Assembly: GCF_004799285.1 (NCBI RefSeq)
Contig: NZ_SSND01000003.1
Coordinates: forward strand, 310,001-374,000
Length of the DNA stretch: 64,000 nt
Direction: 5' to 3'
Source: Aliigemmobacter aestuarii
Lineage (GTDB): Bacteria > Pseudomonadota > Alphaproteobacteria > Rhodobacterales > Rhodobacteraceae
Under the pieces are notes generated by a model. The model worked only from the letters and a program-made list of their open reading frames with translations, was not told where the DNA came from and made no database searches. This document shows positions 1-8,572 of this stretch, in pieces. A program made the position numbers and the translations under genes. Positions within the stretch are counted from its first letter, which is position 1. The number at the start of each line of letters is the position of its first letter.

Positions 1-2
1 AC

Positions 3-1409
3 GCCAACATGGGGGCCTATCTGTCGACCTTCGCACCCTCGATCCCGACCTGGCTGCACGGCACGCTGATGGCGGGCAACTACCGGACGCCGCTGATCTA
101 TGTGAACGTGAAGGCGGTCTTCACCAACACCGTTCCGGTCGATGCCTACCGGGGCGCAGGCCGACCCGAGGCGACCTTCCAGCTGGAGCGGCTGATCGAC
201 AAGGCGGCGCGCGAACTGGGCGTCGACCCGATCGAACTGCGCCGGAAGAACTTCATCACCGCCGATCAGTTCCCCTATCAGACGCCGGTCGCCGTGGTCT
301 ATGACACCGGCAACTACCACGCGACGATGGACAAGCTGCTGGAGATCTCGGATTACGCGGGCTTCGGCGCTCGGGCGGCGGAAAGCGCGAAACGCGGCAA
401 GCTGCGCGGCTTCGGCATCGCCCATTACATCGAGGCCTGCGGCATCGCGCCGTCGAACCTCGTGGGCCAGCTTGGCGCGCGGGCGGGGCTTTACGAAAGC
501 GCGACCGTCCGGGTGAACGCGACCGGCTCCATCTCGGTATTCACCGGCAGCCACAGCCACGGGCAGGGGCATGAAACCAGCTTCGCCCAGGTCGTGGCCG
601 AGATGATCGGGATCGACGCGGGCCAGGTTGAGATCATCCACGGCGACACCTCGAACACGCCGATGGGCATGGGCACCTATGGCTCGCGTTCGCTGGCAGT
701 GGGGGGCTCGGCCCTGGTCAAGGCCACGAACAAGATCGTCAACAAGGCAAAGAAGATCGCCGCGCATCTTCTGGAGGCGTCGGAATCCGATATCGAACTG
801 AAGGATGGCAAGTTCACCGTGGCGGGCACCGACAAGTCGGTCGACTGGGCGGGGGTGACGCTGGCGGCCTATGTGCCGCACAACTACCCGCTGGAAAACC
901 TCGAACCGGGGCTTGAAGAGACGGCCTTCTACGATCCGTCGAACTTCACCTATCCCTCGGGCGCCTATGGCTGCGAGGTCGAGGTCGATCCCGATACAGG
1001 CAAGGTCGATATCGTTGCCTTCTCGGCCGCGGACGACTTCGGCAACATCGTCAATCCGATGATCGTCGAGGGCCAGGTGCAGGGCGGGCTTGCGCAGGGC
1101 ATCGGCCAGGCGCTGCTGGAAAACTGCGTCTATGACGAAAACGGCCAGCTTCTGTCCGGCTCGTTCATGGATTACGCCATGCCGCGGGCCGACGACCTGC
1201 CGATGTTCAAGGTCGACCACAGCTGCTGCACACCCTGCACGCACAACCCGCTCGGGGTGAAGGGCTGCGGCGAGGCCGGCGCCATCGGCAGCCCGCCCGC
1301 GGTGGTCAACGCGGTGATCGACGCGCTGCACCGCGCCGGCCACACCCATGTGACCCATATCGACATGCCCGTCTCGCCCGCGCGGGTCTGGGCGGCGATG
1401 AACGGCTGA
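3..1409 (+). CDS. Form II CO dehydrogenase-like / xanthine dehydrogenase family molybdopterin-binding large subunit (5' truncated)
   Basis: This is the C-terminal part of a molybdenum hydroxylase large subunit; the reading frame is open to the window edge, so the N-terminus lies outside. The active-site loop reads AYRGAGR (nt 144-164), the signature of form II CoxL-like proteins, whereas true aerobic CO dehydrogenases (form I) carry AYXCSFR. The catalytic glutamate of the family is in a GCGEAG motif near nt 1272. The FAD subunit gene follows 13 nt downstream, and the large-then-medium order fits the S-L-M arrangement typical of form II operons. The substrate cannot be told from sequence; CO, purine-like or other N-heterocycles are possible. 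Confidence 0.9.
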   Translation, partial: ANMGAYLSTFAPSIPTWLHGTLMAGNYRTPLIYVNVKAVFTNTVPVDAYRGAGRPEATFQLERLIDKAARELGVDPIELRRKNFITADQFPYQTPVAVVYDTGNYHATMDKLLEISDYAGFGARAAESAKRGKLRGFGIAHYIEACGIAPSNLVGQLGARAGLYESATVRVNATGSISVFTGSHSHGQGHETSFAQVVAEMIGIDAGQVEIIHGDTSNTPMGMGTYGSRSLAVGGSALVKATNKIVNKAKKIAAHLLEASESDIELKDGKFTVAGTDKSVDWAGVTLAAYVPHNYPLENLEPGLEETAFYDPSNFTYPSGAYGCEVEVDPDTGKVDIVAFSAADDFGNIVNPMIVEGQVQGGLAQGIGQALLENCVYDENGQLLSGSFMDYAMPRADDLPMFKVDHSCCTPCTHNPLGVKGCGEAGAIGSPPAVVNAVIDALHRAGHTHVTHIDMPVSPARVWAAMNG

Positions 1410-1422
1410 GGGAGGATGAGCC

Positions 1423-2214
1423 ATGCATAACTTCGACTTCGTGAAACCCTCGACCATCGCCGAAGCCGTCAAGGCCCTGTCGGATGGCGACGCACAGGCG
1501 CTTTCGGGGGGGCAGACGCTTCTGCCCTCGATGAAGCAGCGCCTGGCCGCGCCCGGCACGCTGGTCAGCCTGACCGGCATCGCCGAGATGAAGGGCGTCT
1601 GCAAGGGCGATGGCGGGCTGCACATCGGCGCGGCCACGCCCCATGCCGTCGTCGCCCGCGAGGCGGCGGCGCATTATCCGGCGCTGGCGGCGCTGGCGGG
1701 CGGCATCGGCGATCCCGCGGTCAGAAGCCGCGGCACGATCGGCGGATCGATCGCCAACAACGACCCGGCCGCCTGCTATCCTGCCGCGGTGCTCGCATCG
1801 GGCGCGACGGTGGTGACCAACAAACGCCAGATCGCGGCCGACGATTATTTCCAGGGCATGTTCACCACGGCGCTGGAAGAAGGCGAGATCGTCATCGAGG
1901 TCCGGTTCCCGATCCCGCAAAAGGCGGCCTATGTGAAGTTCAACCAGCCCGCCAGCCGCTTCGCCCTGACCGGGGTCTTCGTCGCGAAGTTCGGCGACGG
2001 GGTCCGCGTGGCGGTCACGGGGGCGTCGAACAACGGCGTCTTCCGCTGGACCGAGGGCGAAAAGGCGCTGTCTTCGTCCTTCAGCGCCGATGCGGTCAAG
2101 GGTCTTTCAGTGGATCCCGCCGAGATGATCAGCGACCTGCACGGCACGCCGGAATACCGCGCCCACCTGGTCAAGGTGCTGACCGGCCGGGCTGTGGCGC
2201 AGGCCAACGGCTGA
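1423..2214 (+). CDS. Xanthine dehydrogenase family FAD-binding subunit M (CoxM-like)
   Basis: The 263-residue product is the medium subunit of a molybdenum hydroxylase; it holds FAD and passes electrons from the [2Fe-2S] subunit to the acceptor. The two FAD-binding motifs are visible: GGQTLLP (residues 29-35) and TIGGS (105-109), the latter followed by an NNDPAA stretch typical of CoxM. Length and layout match the family. A GGAGG-like site lies just ahead of the start (GAGGGAGGATGAGCC then ATG). It is the last gene of the operon: a palindrome-rich 3' region with an intrinsic terminator follows at 2388-2410. The small iron-sulfur subunit must lie upstream of the window or elsewhere. Confidence 0.92.
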   Translation: MHNFDFVKPSTIAEAVKALSDGDAQALSGGQTLLPSMKQRLAAPGTLVSLTGIAEMKGVCKGDGGLHIGAATPHAVVAREAAAHYPALAALAGGIGDPAVRSRGTIGGSIANNDPAACYPAAVLASGATVVTNKRQIAADDYFQGMFTTALEEGEIVIEVRFPIPQKAAYVKFNQPASRFALTGVFVAKFGDGVRVAVTGASNNGVFRWTEGEKALSSSFSADAVKGLSVDPAEMISDLHGTPEYRAHLVKVLTGRAVAQANG

Positions 2215-2230
2215 GACCGCAGGCGGAGAG

Positions 2231-2300
2231 GGCGCGAGGGGGCTCTGCCCCCTCGCGCCTTCGGCCCTCACCCCCGGGATATTTTCACCAGACTGAAAGG
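2231..2300 (-). repeat. 3'-end repeat module, copy A (minus orientation)
   Basis: Read on the minus strand this contains TTTCAG, GTGAAAATATCCC, a GGGGGTGAGGGCCGAAGGC stretch, then a perfect 13-bp hairpin (2231-2243 with 2247-2259, loop TCT). The same order of blocks occurs in copies B, C and D. It lies about 110 nt beyond the glk stop in the direction of glk transcription, so it may close the lacI-bgl-glk transcript. Confidence 0.6.
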
Positions 2301-2334
2301 GCGCGACGAAATCCGGTGTCGCCAATTTGAGTCA

Positions 2335-2406
2335 AATTTTCATTCAACCTGACCGAAATACCCTCGGGGGGTGAGGCCGCAGGCCGAGGGGGGCAGACAG
2401 CCCCCC
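2335..2406 (+). repeat. 3'-end repeat module, copy B (plus orientation)
   Basis: Contains TTTTCATTCAACCTGAC, CGAAATACCCTC, GGGGGGTGAGGCCGCAGGCC and a terminal G6C-AGACA-GC6 hairpin. It is closely similar to copy D after sufS and is arranged head-to-head with copy A, so each of the two convergent operons (cox and lacI-bgl-glk) has a module in its own sense orientation. Confidence 0.65.
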
Positions 2407-2410
2407 TTTT
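2388..2410 (+). terminator. Intrinsic terminator of the cox-like operon
   Basis: Stem GGGGGGC (2388-2394), loop AGACA, stem GCCCCCC (2400-2406), followed by TTTT. It is the 3' part of repeat copy B. Confidence 0.75.
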
Positions 2411-2411
2411 C

Positions 2412-3380
2412 CTATCCGTCCGCACGGGCGATCTGGCCCAGATGGGCGGCGCAGCCGATCAGGGCGGCGTAGTCGTCCTCGATCACCTGAACACGGAAAT
2501 TTCCCATGAAGCCGGAAAACCGGCCCTTGTCGCGGAAAGCCTCGGCAAAGCCGAAGGCGGAAAGGTGGGCGGTGAAGGCGCGGGCCACACCGCCGCAGAG
2601 GTAGATCCCGCCAAAGGGCAGGTGGATCAGCGCGAGATTGCCGACCTCGCCGCCCAGAAGCCGTGCATAGAGCCGCCCCGTCTCAAGCGCCAGCGGATCG
2701 GCCCGGTCGATGGCGGCCATGATCTCGGCCGCAGTCAGTTCGGCGGGGTGTCCGGCCGCGGCGGCCGTGAAGGCATATAGCCGCTCCAGCCCGCGGCCGG
2801 CCAGTACGTCCTCGACGCCGGGAAAGCCATGCGCCGTCTCGACGAAGCGGGCAAGCCGCAGATCGGACTCCGATCGCACGGGCATGCCCGCGTGACCGCA
2901 TTCAGACGCCGCCACATGCCGACCCCAGGGCGTTTCATGCACCGGGGCCGCGTTGAAGCCGGTTCCCGCGCCGATCACCAGCTTGGCCGCGGCAGGGTCG
3001 TCCGGTCCGTCGATCACAGTGGCGAGGTTTTCGGGCGCGATATGGCCGAGCGCATGCCCCTGCGCCTGGAGGTCGTTCAGGATCGCCACGCGCCTTGCGC
3101 CGGTGGCACGGTGCAGCTGGTCGCCGTCGATCACCCACGAAAGGTTGGTCATCTCGGCCACGCCGTCGCGAACGGGCCCTGCCGCCGCGACGCAGGCGCC
3201 TTCGCAGGCGGCGCCCGTCTCGGTCACATAGGTCCGCAGGATCGTCTCCAGCCCGGCGAATTCGGCGTTGCGATAGCGCCGTATCGACCCTTCACGCAGC
3301 CGCATGCCTTCGGCGATGGCAACGCGCGTGTTGGTCCCGCCGATGTCGGCCACGATGGATAGATGCGGCGTGCCTGCCAT
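2412..3380 (-). CDS. glk: Glucokinase (Glk family)
   Basis: A 322-residue glucokinase that phosphorylates glucose with ATP in the cytoplasm. The N-terminal phosphate-binding motif DIGGTNTR, the catalytic aspartate in ILNDLQAQG, the adenosine-binding GAGTGFNAA and an ECGHAG motif identify the bacterial Glk family rather than ROK kinases. It is the last gene of a leftward chain lacI - beta-glucosidase - glk with a gap of only 21 nt to the glucosidase, so it probably captures glucose released by the GH1 enzyme and by the alpha-glucosidase of the divergent agl operon. Regulation is expected from the LacI operator upstream of lacI. Confidence 0.93.
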   Translation of the reverse strand: MAGTPHLSIVADIGGTNTRVAIAEGMRLREGSIRRYRNAEFAGLETILRTYVTETGAACEGACVAAAGPVRDGVAEMTNLSWVIDGDQLHRATGARRVAILNDLQAQGHALGHIAPENLATVIDGPDDPAAAKLVIGAGTGFNAAPVHETPWGRHVAASECGHAGMPVRSESDLRLARFVETAHGFPGVEDVLAGRGLERLYAFTAAAAGHPAELTAAEIMAAIDRADPLALETGRLYARLLGGEVGNLALIHLPFGGIYLCGGVARAFTAHLSAFGFAEAFRDKGRFSGFMGNFRVQVIEDDYAALIGCAAHLGQIARADG

Positions 3381-3401
3381 GATGTCGGTCGTCCCTCGGG
3401 T

Positions 3402-4724
3402 CTAGCGCCGCAGCGCGTCCGCCAAGGCGTGATAGGACGCTTTCGGGGTCCTTGCCAAGGTGGCGAAATCCACATGGACAAGCCCGAAGCGCTTTTCATA
3501 GCCGAAGGCCCATTCGAAATTGTCCATCAGAGACCAGTAGAAGAACCCCTTCACGTTCACGCCCGCGGCGATCGCGTTCAGGCTGGTCTGGAAATGGCCC
3601 TGCATGAAGTCGATCCGGGCATGATCGTTCACACTGCCGTTCAAGATCGTGTCGGCGTGCGCCATGCCGTTTTCCGTGACGTGAATCGGCAGGTCGCCGA
3701 CATGGTCGCGGGCAAGCCGCTTCAGGAAATATTCCAGCCCCTCGGGATGAATTTCCCAGCCCATCTGTGTCTTGGGCAAGGGGCCCTCGACCTCACGCGT
3801 GGCGGGCCATGTGGCATCGGGGGCGGCGGCATGGATGTGGCGGGTGTAGTAGTTCACCCCAAGCCAGTCGAGCGGCTGCGCGATGAGCCCCATGTCGCGT
3901 TCCCAACCCTCGGGCATGTGGGGGGCCAGCCCCTCAAGCGCCTCGGCCGGATATTCGGCGCGGGTGATCGCCTCGATGAACCATCGGTTGAAGATCGCGT
4001 CCTGCACCGCCGCGGCCGCCTGATCCGCCTCGCTGTCGGACGCGGGGAAGGCGCGGTCGAAATTCAGGACGATCCCGATCTCCTTCTGGCTGCGGGCGCG
4101 CATTGCCTGCGTTGCCAGCCCATGCGCCACGAGGATGTGATGCATCGCCCGCGCCGCGGCGCGGATGTCGCGCAGGCCGGGCGCGTGATGGCCCAGGAAA
4201 TGCGACAGCCACGCCACGCACCAGGGTTCGTTGATGGTGGCGACCGAGGCGAGCCGGTCGCCGTAAAGCCCGACCACCTTTTCGGCATAATCGGCGAACC
4301 GTTCTGCCGTGTCGCGGTTGGCCCATCCGCCGTGATCGGCCAGTGCCGAGGGCAGGTCCCAGTGATAGAGCGTCAGGAAAGGTTTCAGCCCGCGTTCCAG
4401 CATTCCGTCGATCAGCCGGTCGTAGAAGGCCGCGCCCTCGTCGTTCAGGCGCCGGCCGTCCGGCATCAGTCGCGACCAGTTGATCGAGAAGCGGTAGGCA
4501 TCAAGCCCCGCGTCGCGGATCAGATCCAGATCCTCGGGCCAGCGGTGGTAATGGTCGCAGGCCACGCGGCCATTCTCGGCGCGGACCACATTGCCGGGGG
4601 TGGCTGAGAAGCTGTCCCAGTGCGACGGCCCGCAGCCGCCAAAGCCCGACCCCTCGATCTGGTAGGCGGCGGTGGCAACCCCGAACAGGAAGCCTTCGGG
4701 GAAAAGGGAGCGACCGGCCAGCAT
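3402..4724 (-). CDS. GH1 family beta-glucosidase
   Basis: A 440-residue glycoside hydrolase family 1 enzyme, cytoplasmic (no signal peptide). The general acid/base lies in TINEPW and the nucleophile in VTENGMAH, both canonical. It should cleave beta-glucosides such as cellobiose, releasing glucose for the adjacent glucokinase. I chose the ATG at 4724 (protein begins MLAGRSLFPEGFLFG) because it starts 7 nt after the lacI stop and matches the usual GH1 N-terminus; upstream in-frame starts would overlap lacI. Its location next to an alpha-glucoside uptake operon suggests the locus handles both linkages. Confidence 0.93.
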   Translation of the reverse strand: MLAGRSLFPEGFLFGVATAAYQIEGSGFGGCGPSHWDSFSATPGNVVRAENGRVACDHYHRWPEDLDLIRDAGLDAYRFSINWSRLMPDGRRLNDEGAAFYDRLIDGMLERGLKPFLTLYHWDLPSALADHGGWANRDTAERFADYAEKVVGLYGDRLASVATINEPWCVAWLSHFLGHHAPGLRDIRAAARAMHHILVAHGLATQAMRARSQKEIGIVLNFDRAFPASDSEADQAAAAVQDAIFNRWFIEAITRAEYPAEALEGLAPHMPEGWERDMGLIAQPLDWLGVNYYTRHIHAAAPDATWPATREVEGPLPKTQMGWEIHPEGLEYFLKRLARDHVGDLPIHVTENGMAHADTILNGSVNDHARIDFMQGHFQTSLNAIAAGVNVKGFFYWSLMDNFEWAFGYEKRFGLVHVDFATLARTPKASYHALADALRR

Positions 4725-4731
4725 GGGAACC

Positions 4732-5820
4732 TCAGGGTTTGGCGGCACCGGCGGCGAGCGCCGGGGCGTCGGGCAGGGCGCCATGGGACGTGGCGTTCGA
4801 TTGCAGCGGGCCGGTCGATTGGCCGATGATCAGTTCGGCCTCGAGCAGCCGTTCGCGCGGAGGGCCACCCGGATGGCCCATCATGTCGATCAGCATTTCC
4901 GCCGCCAGCCGCCCCGCCAGCCGGACCGAGGACCGCGTCGCGGTGAAGATCGGCACCTCTTCGCCGTTCTTCAGATAGCTGAGTTCGTCGTCGTGGATGA
5001 TGACCGACACATCGCGCCCGAGCTTCAACCCGGCTTCCTCGATCGCGCGGCGCACCCCCATGGCCGAGATGATCGAGGCGACCAGCAAGGCGGTCGGCGG
5101 ATCGGGCAGGGCAAGGGCGGCTTTCGCGGCGCGGTAGCCCGAAGATTCGGTCATCTCGTCGGAAAACATGATGGCCGGATCTGACGCAATGCCGCGTTCG
5201 GCCAGCGCCTCGGTATAGCCCGCGCGGCGGCGGATGGCGAAGTCCATGAACTCCAGCCCGTTGACAAGGGCGATGCGCCGATGGCCCAGGTCCAGCAGGA
5301 ATTCGGTGGCCCGGCGGAAGGCGCGCCGGTTGTTCACGTCGACCCAGGAATAGGGTTCGGCCGATCCGCTGGACCGGCCATGCACGACGAAGGGCAGCCC
5401 GACCTCGCGCAGGAGAGGCAGGCGCGGGTCGTCCAGACGCGGGGCATGGACGATCACGCCATCGACCGTACCGCGCGACTTCAGGTCCCGGTAGGTCTGT
5501 TCCTCGGCCTCGTCGGGCACGACCGACAGGACCATGTCATAGCCCGACCGGGAATAGACCTCGCCCGCGCCGGCGATGAAATCCGCGAAAACCGGGTTGA
5601 CGATCTCGTGCCGCGTCGCGATCGGGATGACGTGGCCGATTGCCATCGCGCGCCCCGTGGCCAGGCGGATCGCCCGCGTGTTCGGCTGGTAGTTGTAGCG
5701 CCGTGCCGCGGCGACCACCCTTTCGCGGGTGGCCTCGTTGACCTCGGGGTAGCCGTTCAGCGCCCGGCTGACGGTGGTAGGCGACAGGTCCAGCCTGCGG
5801 GCAAGCTCCTTGAGGTTCAT
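4732..5820 (-). CDS. aglR: LacI family transcriptional regulator (AglR-like)
   Basis: A 362-residue repressor with an N-terminal LacI helix-turn-helix (LKELARRLDLSPTTVSRALN, residues 3-22), hinge and periplasmic-binding-like effector domain. It is divergent from aglE and begins the lacI-bgl-glk operon. A LacI-type palindrome sits 14 nt before its start (5834-5847), immediately after a promoter-like TTGACG-N17-TAACCT, and a second one lies in the aglE leader (6009-6022). This arrangement supports autoregulation and repression of the agl operon, relieved by an alpha-glucoside or its product. The symbol is by analogy with the rhizobial agl locus. Confidence 0.88.
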   Translation of the reverse strand: MNLKELARRLDLSPTTVSRALNGYPEVNEATRERVVAAARRYNYQPNTRAIRLATGRAMAIGHVIPIATRHEIVNPVFADFIAGAGEVYSRSGYDMVLSVVPDEAEEQTYRDLKSRGTVDGVIVHAPRLDDPRLPLLREVGLPFVVHGRSSGSAEPYSWVDVNNRRAFRRATEFLLDLGHRRIALVNGLEFMDFAIRRRAGYTEALAERGIASDPAIMFSDEMTESSGYRAAKAALALPDPPTALLVASIISAMGVRRAIEEAGLKLGRDVSVIIHDDELSYLKNGEEVPIFTATRSSVRLAGRLAAEMLIDMMGHPGGPPRERLLEAELIIGQSTGPLQSNATSHGALPDAPALAAGAAKP

Positions 5821-5833
5821 CGGCGCGCGGGTT

Positions 5834-5847
5834 CCAAAACGCTTTCA
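5834..5847. promoter_or_regulatory. Candidate LacI/AglR operator at lacI
   Basis: CCAAAACGCTTTCA is a near-palindrome centred on CG (5840-5841), the form typical of LacI-family sites. It lies between the lacI promoter and its start codon. Confidence 0.65.
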
Positions 5848-5859
5848 AATCCGGCGAGC

Positions 5860-5888
5860 AGGTTAACCTTCGATCGCTGGCGCGTCAA
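5860..5888 (-). promoter_or_regulatory. Candidate promoter of the lacI-bgl-glk operon
   Basis: On the minus strand TTGACG (5888-5883), a 17-nt spacer, then TAACCT (5865-5860). The operator at 5847-5834 would overlap the transcription start region. Confidence 0.45.
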
Positions 5889-5961
5889 AGGGATAGCGCC
5901 CCGCAGTGGGTGAAAATCCATTTTGCAGCCGCAGAATAAACGGGTTTTCTGCACTCAAAAG

Positions 5962-5989
5962 TTGACTTGTCGCCGGACTGTCGCATAAC
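5962..5989 (+). promoter_or_regulatory. Candidate promoter of the agl operon
   Basis: TTGACT (5962-5967), 16-nt spacer, CATAAC (5984-5989). The operator at 6009-6022 would lie just downstream of the start point. Confidence 0.5.
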
Positions 5990-6008
5990 TGAGGTATCCA
6001 AAGCGGTT

Positions 6009-6022
6009 TGAAAACGATTCCG
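6009..6022. promoter_or_regulatory. Candidate LacI/AglR operator in the aglE leader
   Basis: TGAAAACGATTCCG, centred on CG (6015-6016), matches the operator upstream of lacI in form and half-site. Position downstream of the promoter fits repression. Confidence 0.65.
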
Positions 6023-6082
6023 TTCCGAAGGGCGGAGCCGAGTGGATGGTCGGCGCGACGCGCTGGTTATTGGGAGGAAGAC

Positions 6083-7432
6083 ATGAAAGCCAAACTCTTC
6101 GCGGGCGCAGCGGCGCTTGCGCTAGTTGCCGGTGGCGCCTTCGCGCAGGACCTGCGGTTTGCACCCGGCGAGGATGCGAAATTCAACTGGGCGTCCTACG
6201 AGGCGTTCAAGCAGGATCTGAGCGGGCAGGAAATCACCATCCTCGGCCCCTGGCTTGGCCCGGACAAGGATCTGGTCGAAAGCGTGATCGCCTATTTCGA
6301 GGCGGCGACCGGGGCCAAGGTGAACTACAACGGGTCGGACAGTTTCGAACAGCAGATCGTCATCGACACCGAGGCGGGCAGCCCGCCCGACATCGCCGTA
6401 TTCCCGCAGCCGGGCCTGGCCCGTGACCTGGCCGCCAAGGGGCATCTGGTCGATCTGGGGGCCGACACGGCGACCTGGATCAGGGACAACTATGCCGCGG
6501 GCCAATCCTGGGTGGATCTGGCGACCTTCCCCGGCAAGGACGGCAATTCCGGCCTGTTCGGGTTCTTCTACAAGGTCGATGTGAAGTCGCTGGTCTGGTA
6601 TGTGCCCGAGAATTTCGAGGATGCGGGCTATGAAGTGCCCGCCACGATGGAAGACCTGAAGGCGCTGACCGACAAGATCGTCGCCGATGGCGGCACGCCG
6701 TGGTGCATCGGCCTGGGATCGGGGGGCGCGACCGGATGGCCCGCCACCGACTGGGTCGAGGACATGATGTTGCGCACCACGACGCCCGAGAACTATGACA
6801 AGTGGGTGTCGAACGAACTGAAGTTCACCGATGCGGCCGTGGTCGCCGCGATCGAGGAATACGGCGCCTTTTCACGCAACGATGCCTATGTGGCGGGCGG
6901 TGCGGCCGGTGTGGCCTCGGTTGACTTCCGCGACAGCCCGAAGGGGCTCTTTGCCAGCCCGCCGCAGTGCTACATGCACCGTCAGGCCTCGTTCATTCCC
7001 TCCTTCTTCCCGGAGGGCACGGTGATCGGCGAGGATGCCGATTTCTTCTACTTCCCGGCCTATGCCGAAAAGGATCTGGGCCAGCCCGTCCTGGGTGCCG
7101 GCACCGTCTTTGGCCTGACCAAGGACAGCCCGGCAGCGCGTGCCTTCATCGAGTTCCTGAAGACCCCCATCGCGCATGAGATCTGGATGGCGCAGAAGGG
7201 CTTCCTGACCCCGCACAAGGGCGTGAACACGGAAACCTACGGCGATCCGACGCTGAAGAAGATGGGTGACATCCTTCTGAACGCGACCACCTTCCGCTTC
7301 GACGGGTCCGACCTGATGCCGGGCGCCATCGGCGCGGGCGCATTCTGGACCGGGATGGTGGATTATCAGGGCGGCAAGGCTGCGGTCGATGTGGCCGCCG
7401 ACATCCAGAAGAACTGGGATGCTCTTCAATAA
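6083..7432 (+). CDS. aglE: Alpha-glucoside ABC transporter substrate-binding protein
   Basis: A 449-residue extracellular solute-binding protein of family 1. The start at 6083 is chosen because TGGGAGG lies just ahead and because the product then begins with a signal peptide (MKAKLFAGAAALALVAGGAF, probable cleavage after FAQ or near it). It would capture alpha-glucosides (trehalose, sucrose, maltose type) in the periplasm and deliver them to AglF/AglG. It is the first gene of the aglEFGAK operon, separated from aglF by 134 nt that hold a strong hairpin, a common way to raise binding-protein expression above that of the permeases. Confidence 0.92.
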   Translation: MKAKLFAGAAALALVAGGAFAQDLRFAPGEDAKFNWASYEAFKQDLSGQEITILGPWLGPDKDLVESVIAYFEAATGAKVNYNGSDSFEQQIVIDTEAGSPPDIAVFPQPGLARDLAAKGHLVDLGADTATWIRDNYAAGQSWVDLATFPGKDGNSGLFGFFYKVDVKSLVWYVPENFEDAGYEVPATMEDLKALTDKIVADGGTPWCIGLGSGGATGWPATDWVEDMMLRTTTPENYDKWVSNELKFTDAAVVAAIEEYGAFSRNDAYVAGGAAGVASVDFRDSPKGLFASPPQCYMHRQASFIPSFFPEGTVIGEDADFFYFPAYAEKDLGQPVLGAGTVFGLTKDSPAARAFIEFLKTPIAHEIWMAQKGFLTPHKGVNTETYGDPTLKKMGDILLNATTFRFDGSDLMPGAIGAGAFWTGMVDYQGGKAAVDVAADIQKNWDALQ

Positions 7433-7454
7433 GTGGTAACCTGGGACGAGTGAC

Positions 7455-7484
7455 CTGTCCGCGCGGGGCCACCCGCGCGGACAG
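7455..7484 (+). other. Intercistronic hairpin between aglE and aglF
   Basis: A perfect 12-bp stem (7455-7466 with 7473-7484) with a 6-nt loop and no following T-run. It probably protects the aglE message end or partly attenuates transcription into aglF. Confidence 0.6.
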
Positions 7485-7566
7485 TGCTCAGGCGCGCTGA
7501 CCGCAGGCGGCCGAACGGGCATGGCCAAAGGGTCAAGGCCGCAAGGTTCAAGGGGAGGGGACCCGG

Positions 7567-8559
7567 ATGGAACAACTCTTCATGGCATCGGCCACGATCA
7601 TCATCGGTGTCTTTGGCTGCGTCGCCTATTTCTTCCTGTCGAACATGGCGCTGGACGCGCTTTATCCGCCGCGTGGCCCGAATGCGGGCGCGAACATCAG
7701 CCGTGCAACCGCGATCCGGCCCTGGCTTTTCCTTCTGCCTGCGATCCTCTTGCTGTGTGTCTATCTGGTCTACCCCTTCTTCGTGTCGGTCTGGCTGTCG
7801 TTCCACGATTCCAGCGGCAACCGTTTCGTCGGCGCGGCCAACTACACCTGGCTTCTGGGCGACGAGAAGTTTCGGGAATCGATGAAGAACAACATGCTGT
7901 GGCTTTTGGTGGTGCCTGCGGCCTCGACCTTTTTCGGGCTTCTGGCCGCGGCGCTGACCGACCGTATCCGCTGGGGCAATCTGGCGAAGGCGCTGATCTT
8001 CATGCCGATGGCGATTTCCTTCATCGGCGCCTCGGTGATCTGGAAGTTCATCTATGACTACCGCGGCGAAGGCCAGCGCGAGATCGGCCTGCTGAACGCC
8101 ATGGTGGAATCCTTCGGTGGCTCGGCGCAGACCTGGTTGACAATTCCGTTCTGGAACAACTTCTTCCTGATGATCGTGCTGATCTGGATCCAGACCGGAT
8201 TTGCGATGGTGATCCTGTCGGCGGCGCTGCGCGGCATCCCCGAAGAGACGGTCGAGGCCGCCATCCTTGACGGTGCAAGCCCGCTCCAGATCTTCTTCAA
8301 GATCAAGGTGCCGCAGATCTGGGGAACGATCGCCGTCGTCTGGACCACGATCACGATCACGGTGCTGAAGGTTTTTGACATCGTGCTTGCCATGACCAAC
8401 GGCCAGTGGGGCACGCAGGTTCTAGCGAACCTGATGTTCGACTGGATGTTCCGCGGCAACGACACCGGCCGCGCCTCGGCCATCGCGCTTGTGATCATGC
8501 TGCTGGTGACGCCGATCATGATCTGGAACATCCGCAACGCCCGCGCCGAAATGCGCTGA
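7567..8559 (+). CDS. aglF: Alpha-glucoside ABC transporter permease (MalF-like)
   Basis: A 330-residue inner-membrane permease. Several hydrophobic segments are visible, including an N-terminal one (near residues 3-25) and one at WLFLLPAILLLCVYLVYPFF. The cytoplasmic EAA loop that contacts the ATPase reads EETVEAAILDGASPLQIFFK near the C-terminus. A purine-rich AGGGGAGGGG site precedes the ATG. It partners with AglG, 13 nt downstream, to form the channel for periplasmic alpha-glucosides. Confidence 0.92.
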   Translation: MEQLFMASATIIIGVFGCVAYFFLSNMALDALYPPRGPNAGANISRATAIRPWLFLLPAILLLCVYLVYPFFVSVWLSFHDSSGNRFVGAANYTWLLGDEKFRESMKNNMLWLLVVPAASTFFGLLAAALTDRIRWGNLAKALIFMPMAISFIGASVIWKFIYDYRGEGQREIGLLNAMVESFGGSAQTWLTIPFWNNFFLMIVLIWIQTGFAMVILSAALRGIPEETVEAAILDGASPLQIFFKIKVPQIWGTIAVVWTTITITVLKVFDIVLAMTNGQWGTQVLANLMFDWMFRGNDTGRASAIALVIMLLVTPIMIWNIRNARAEMR

Positions 8560-8572
8560 GACGGGGGACGTC

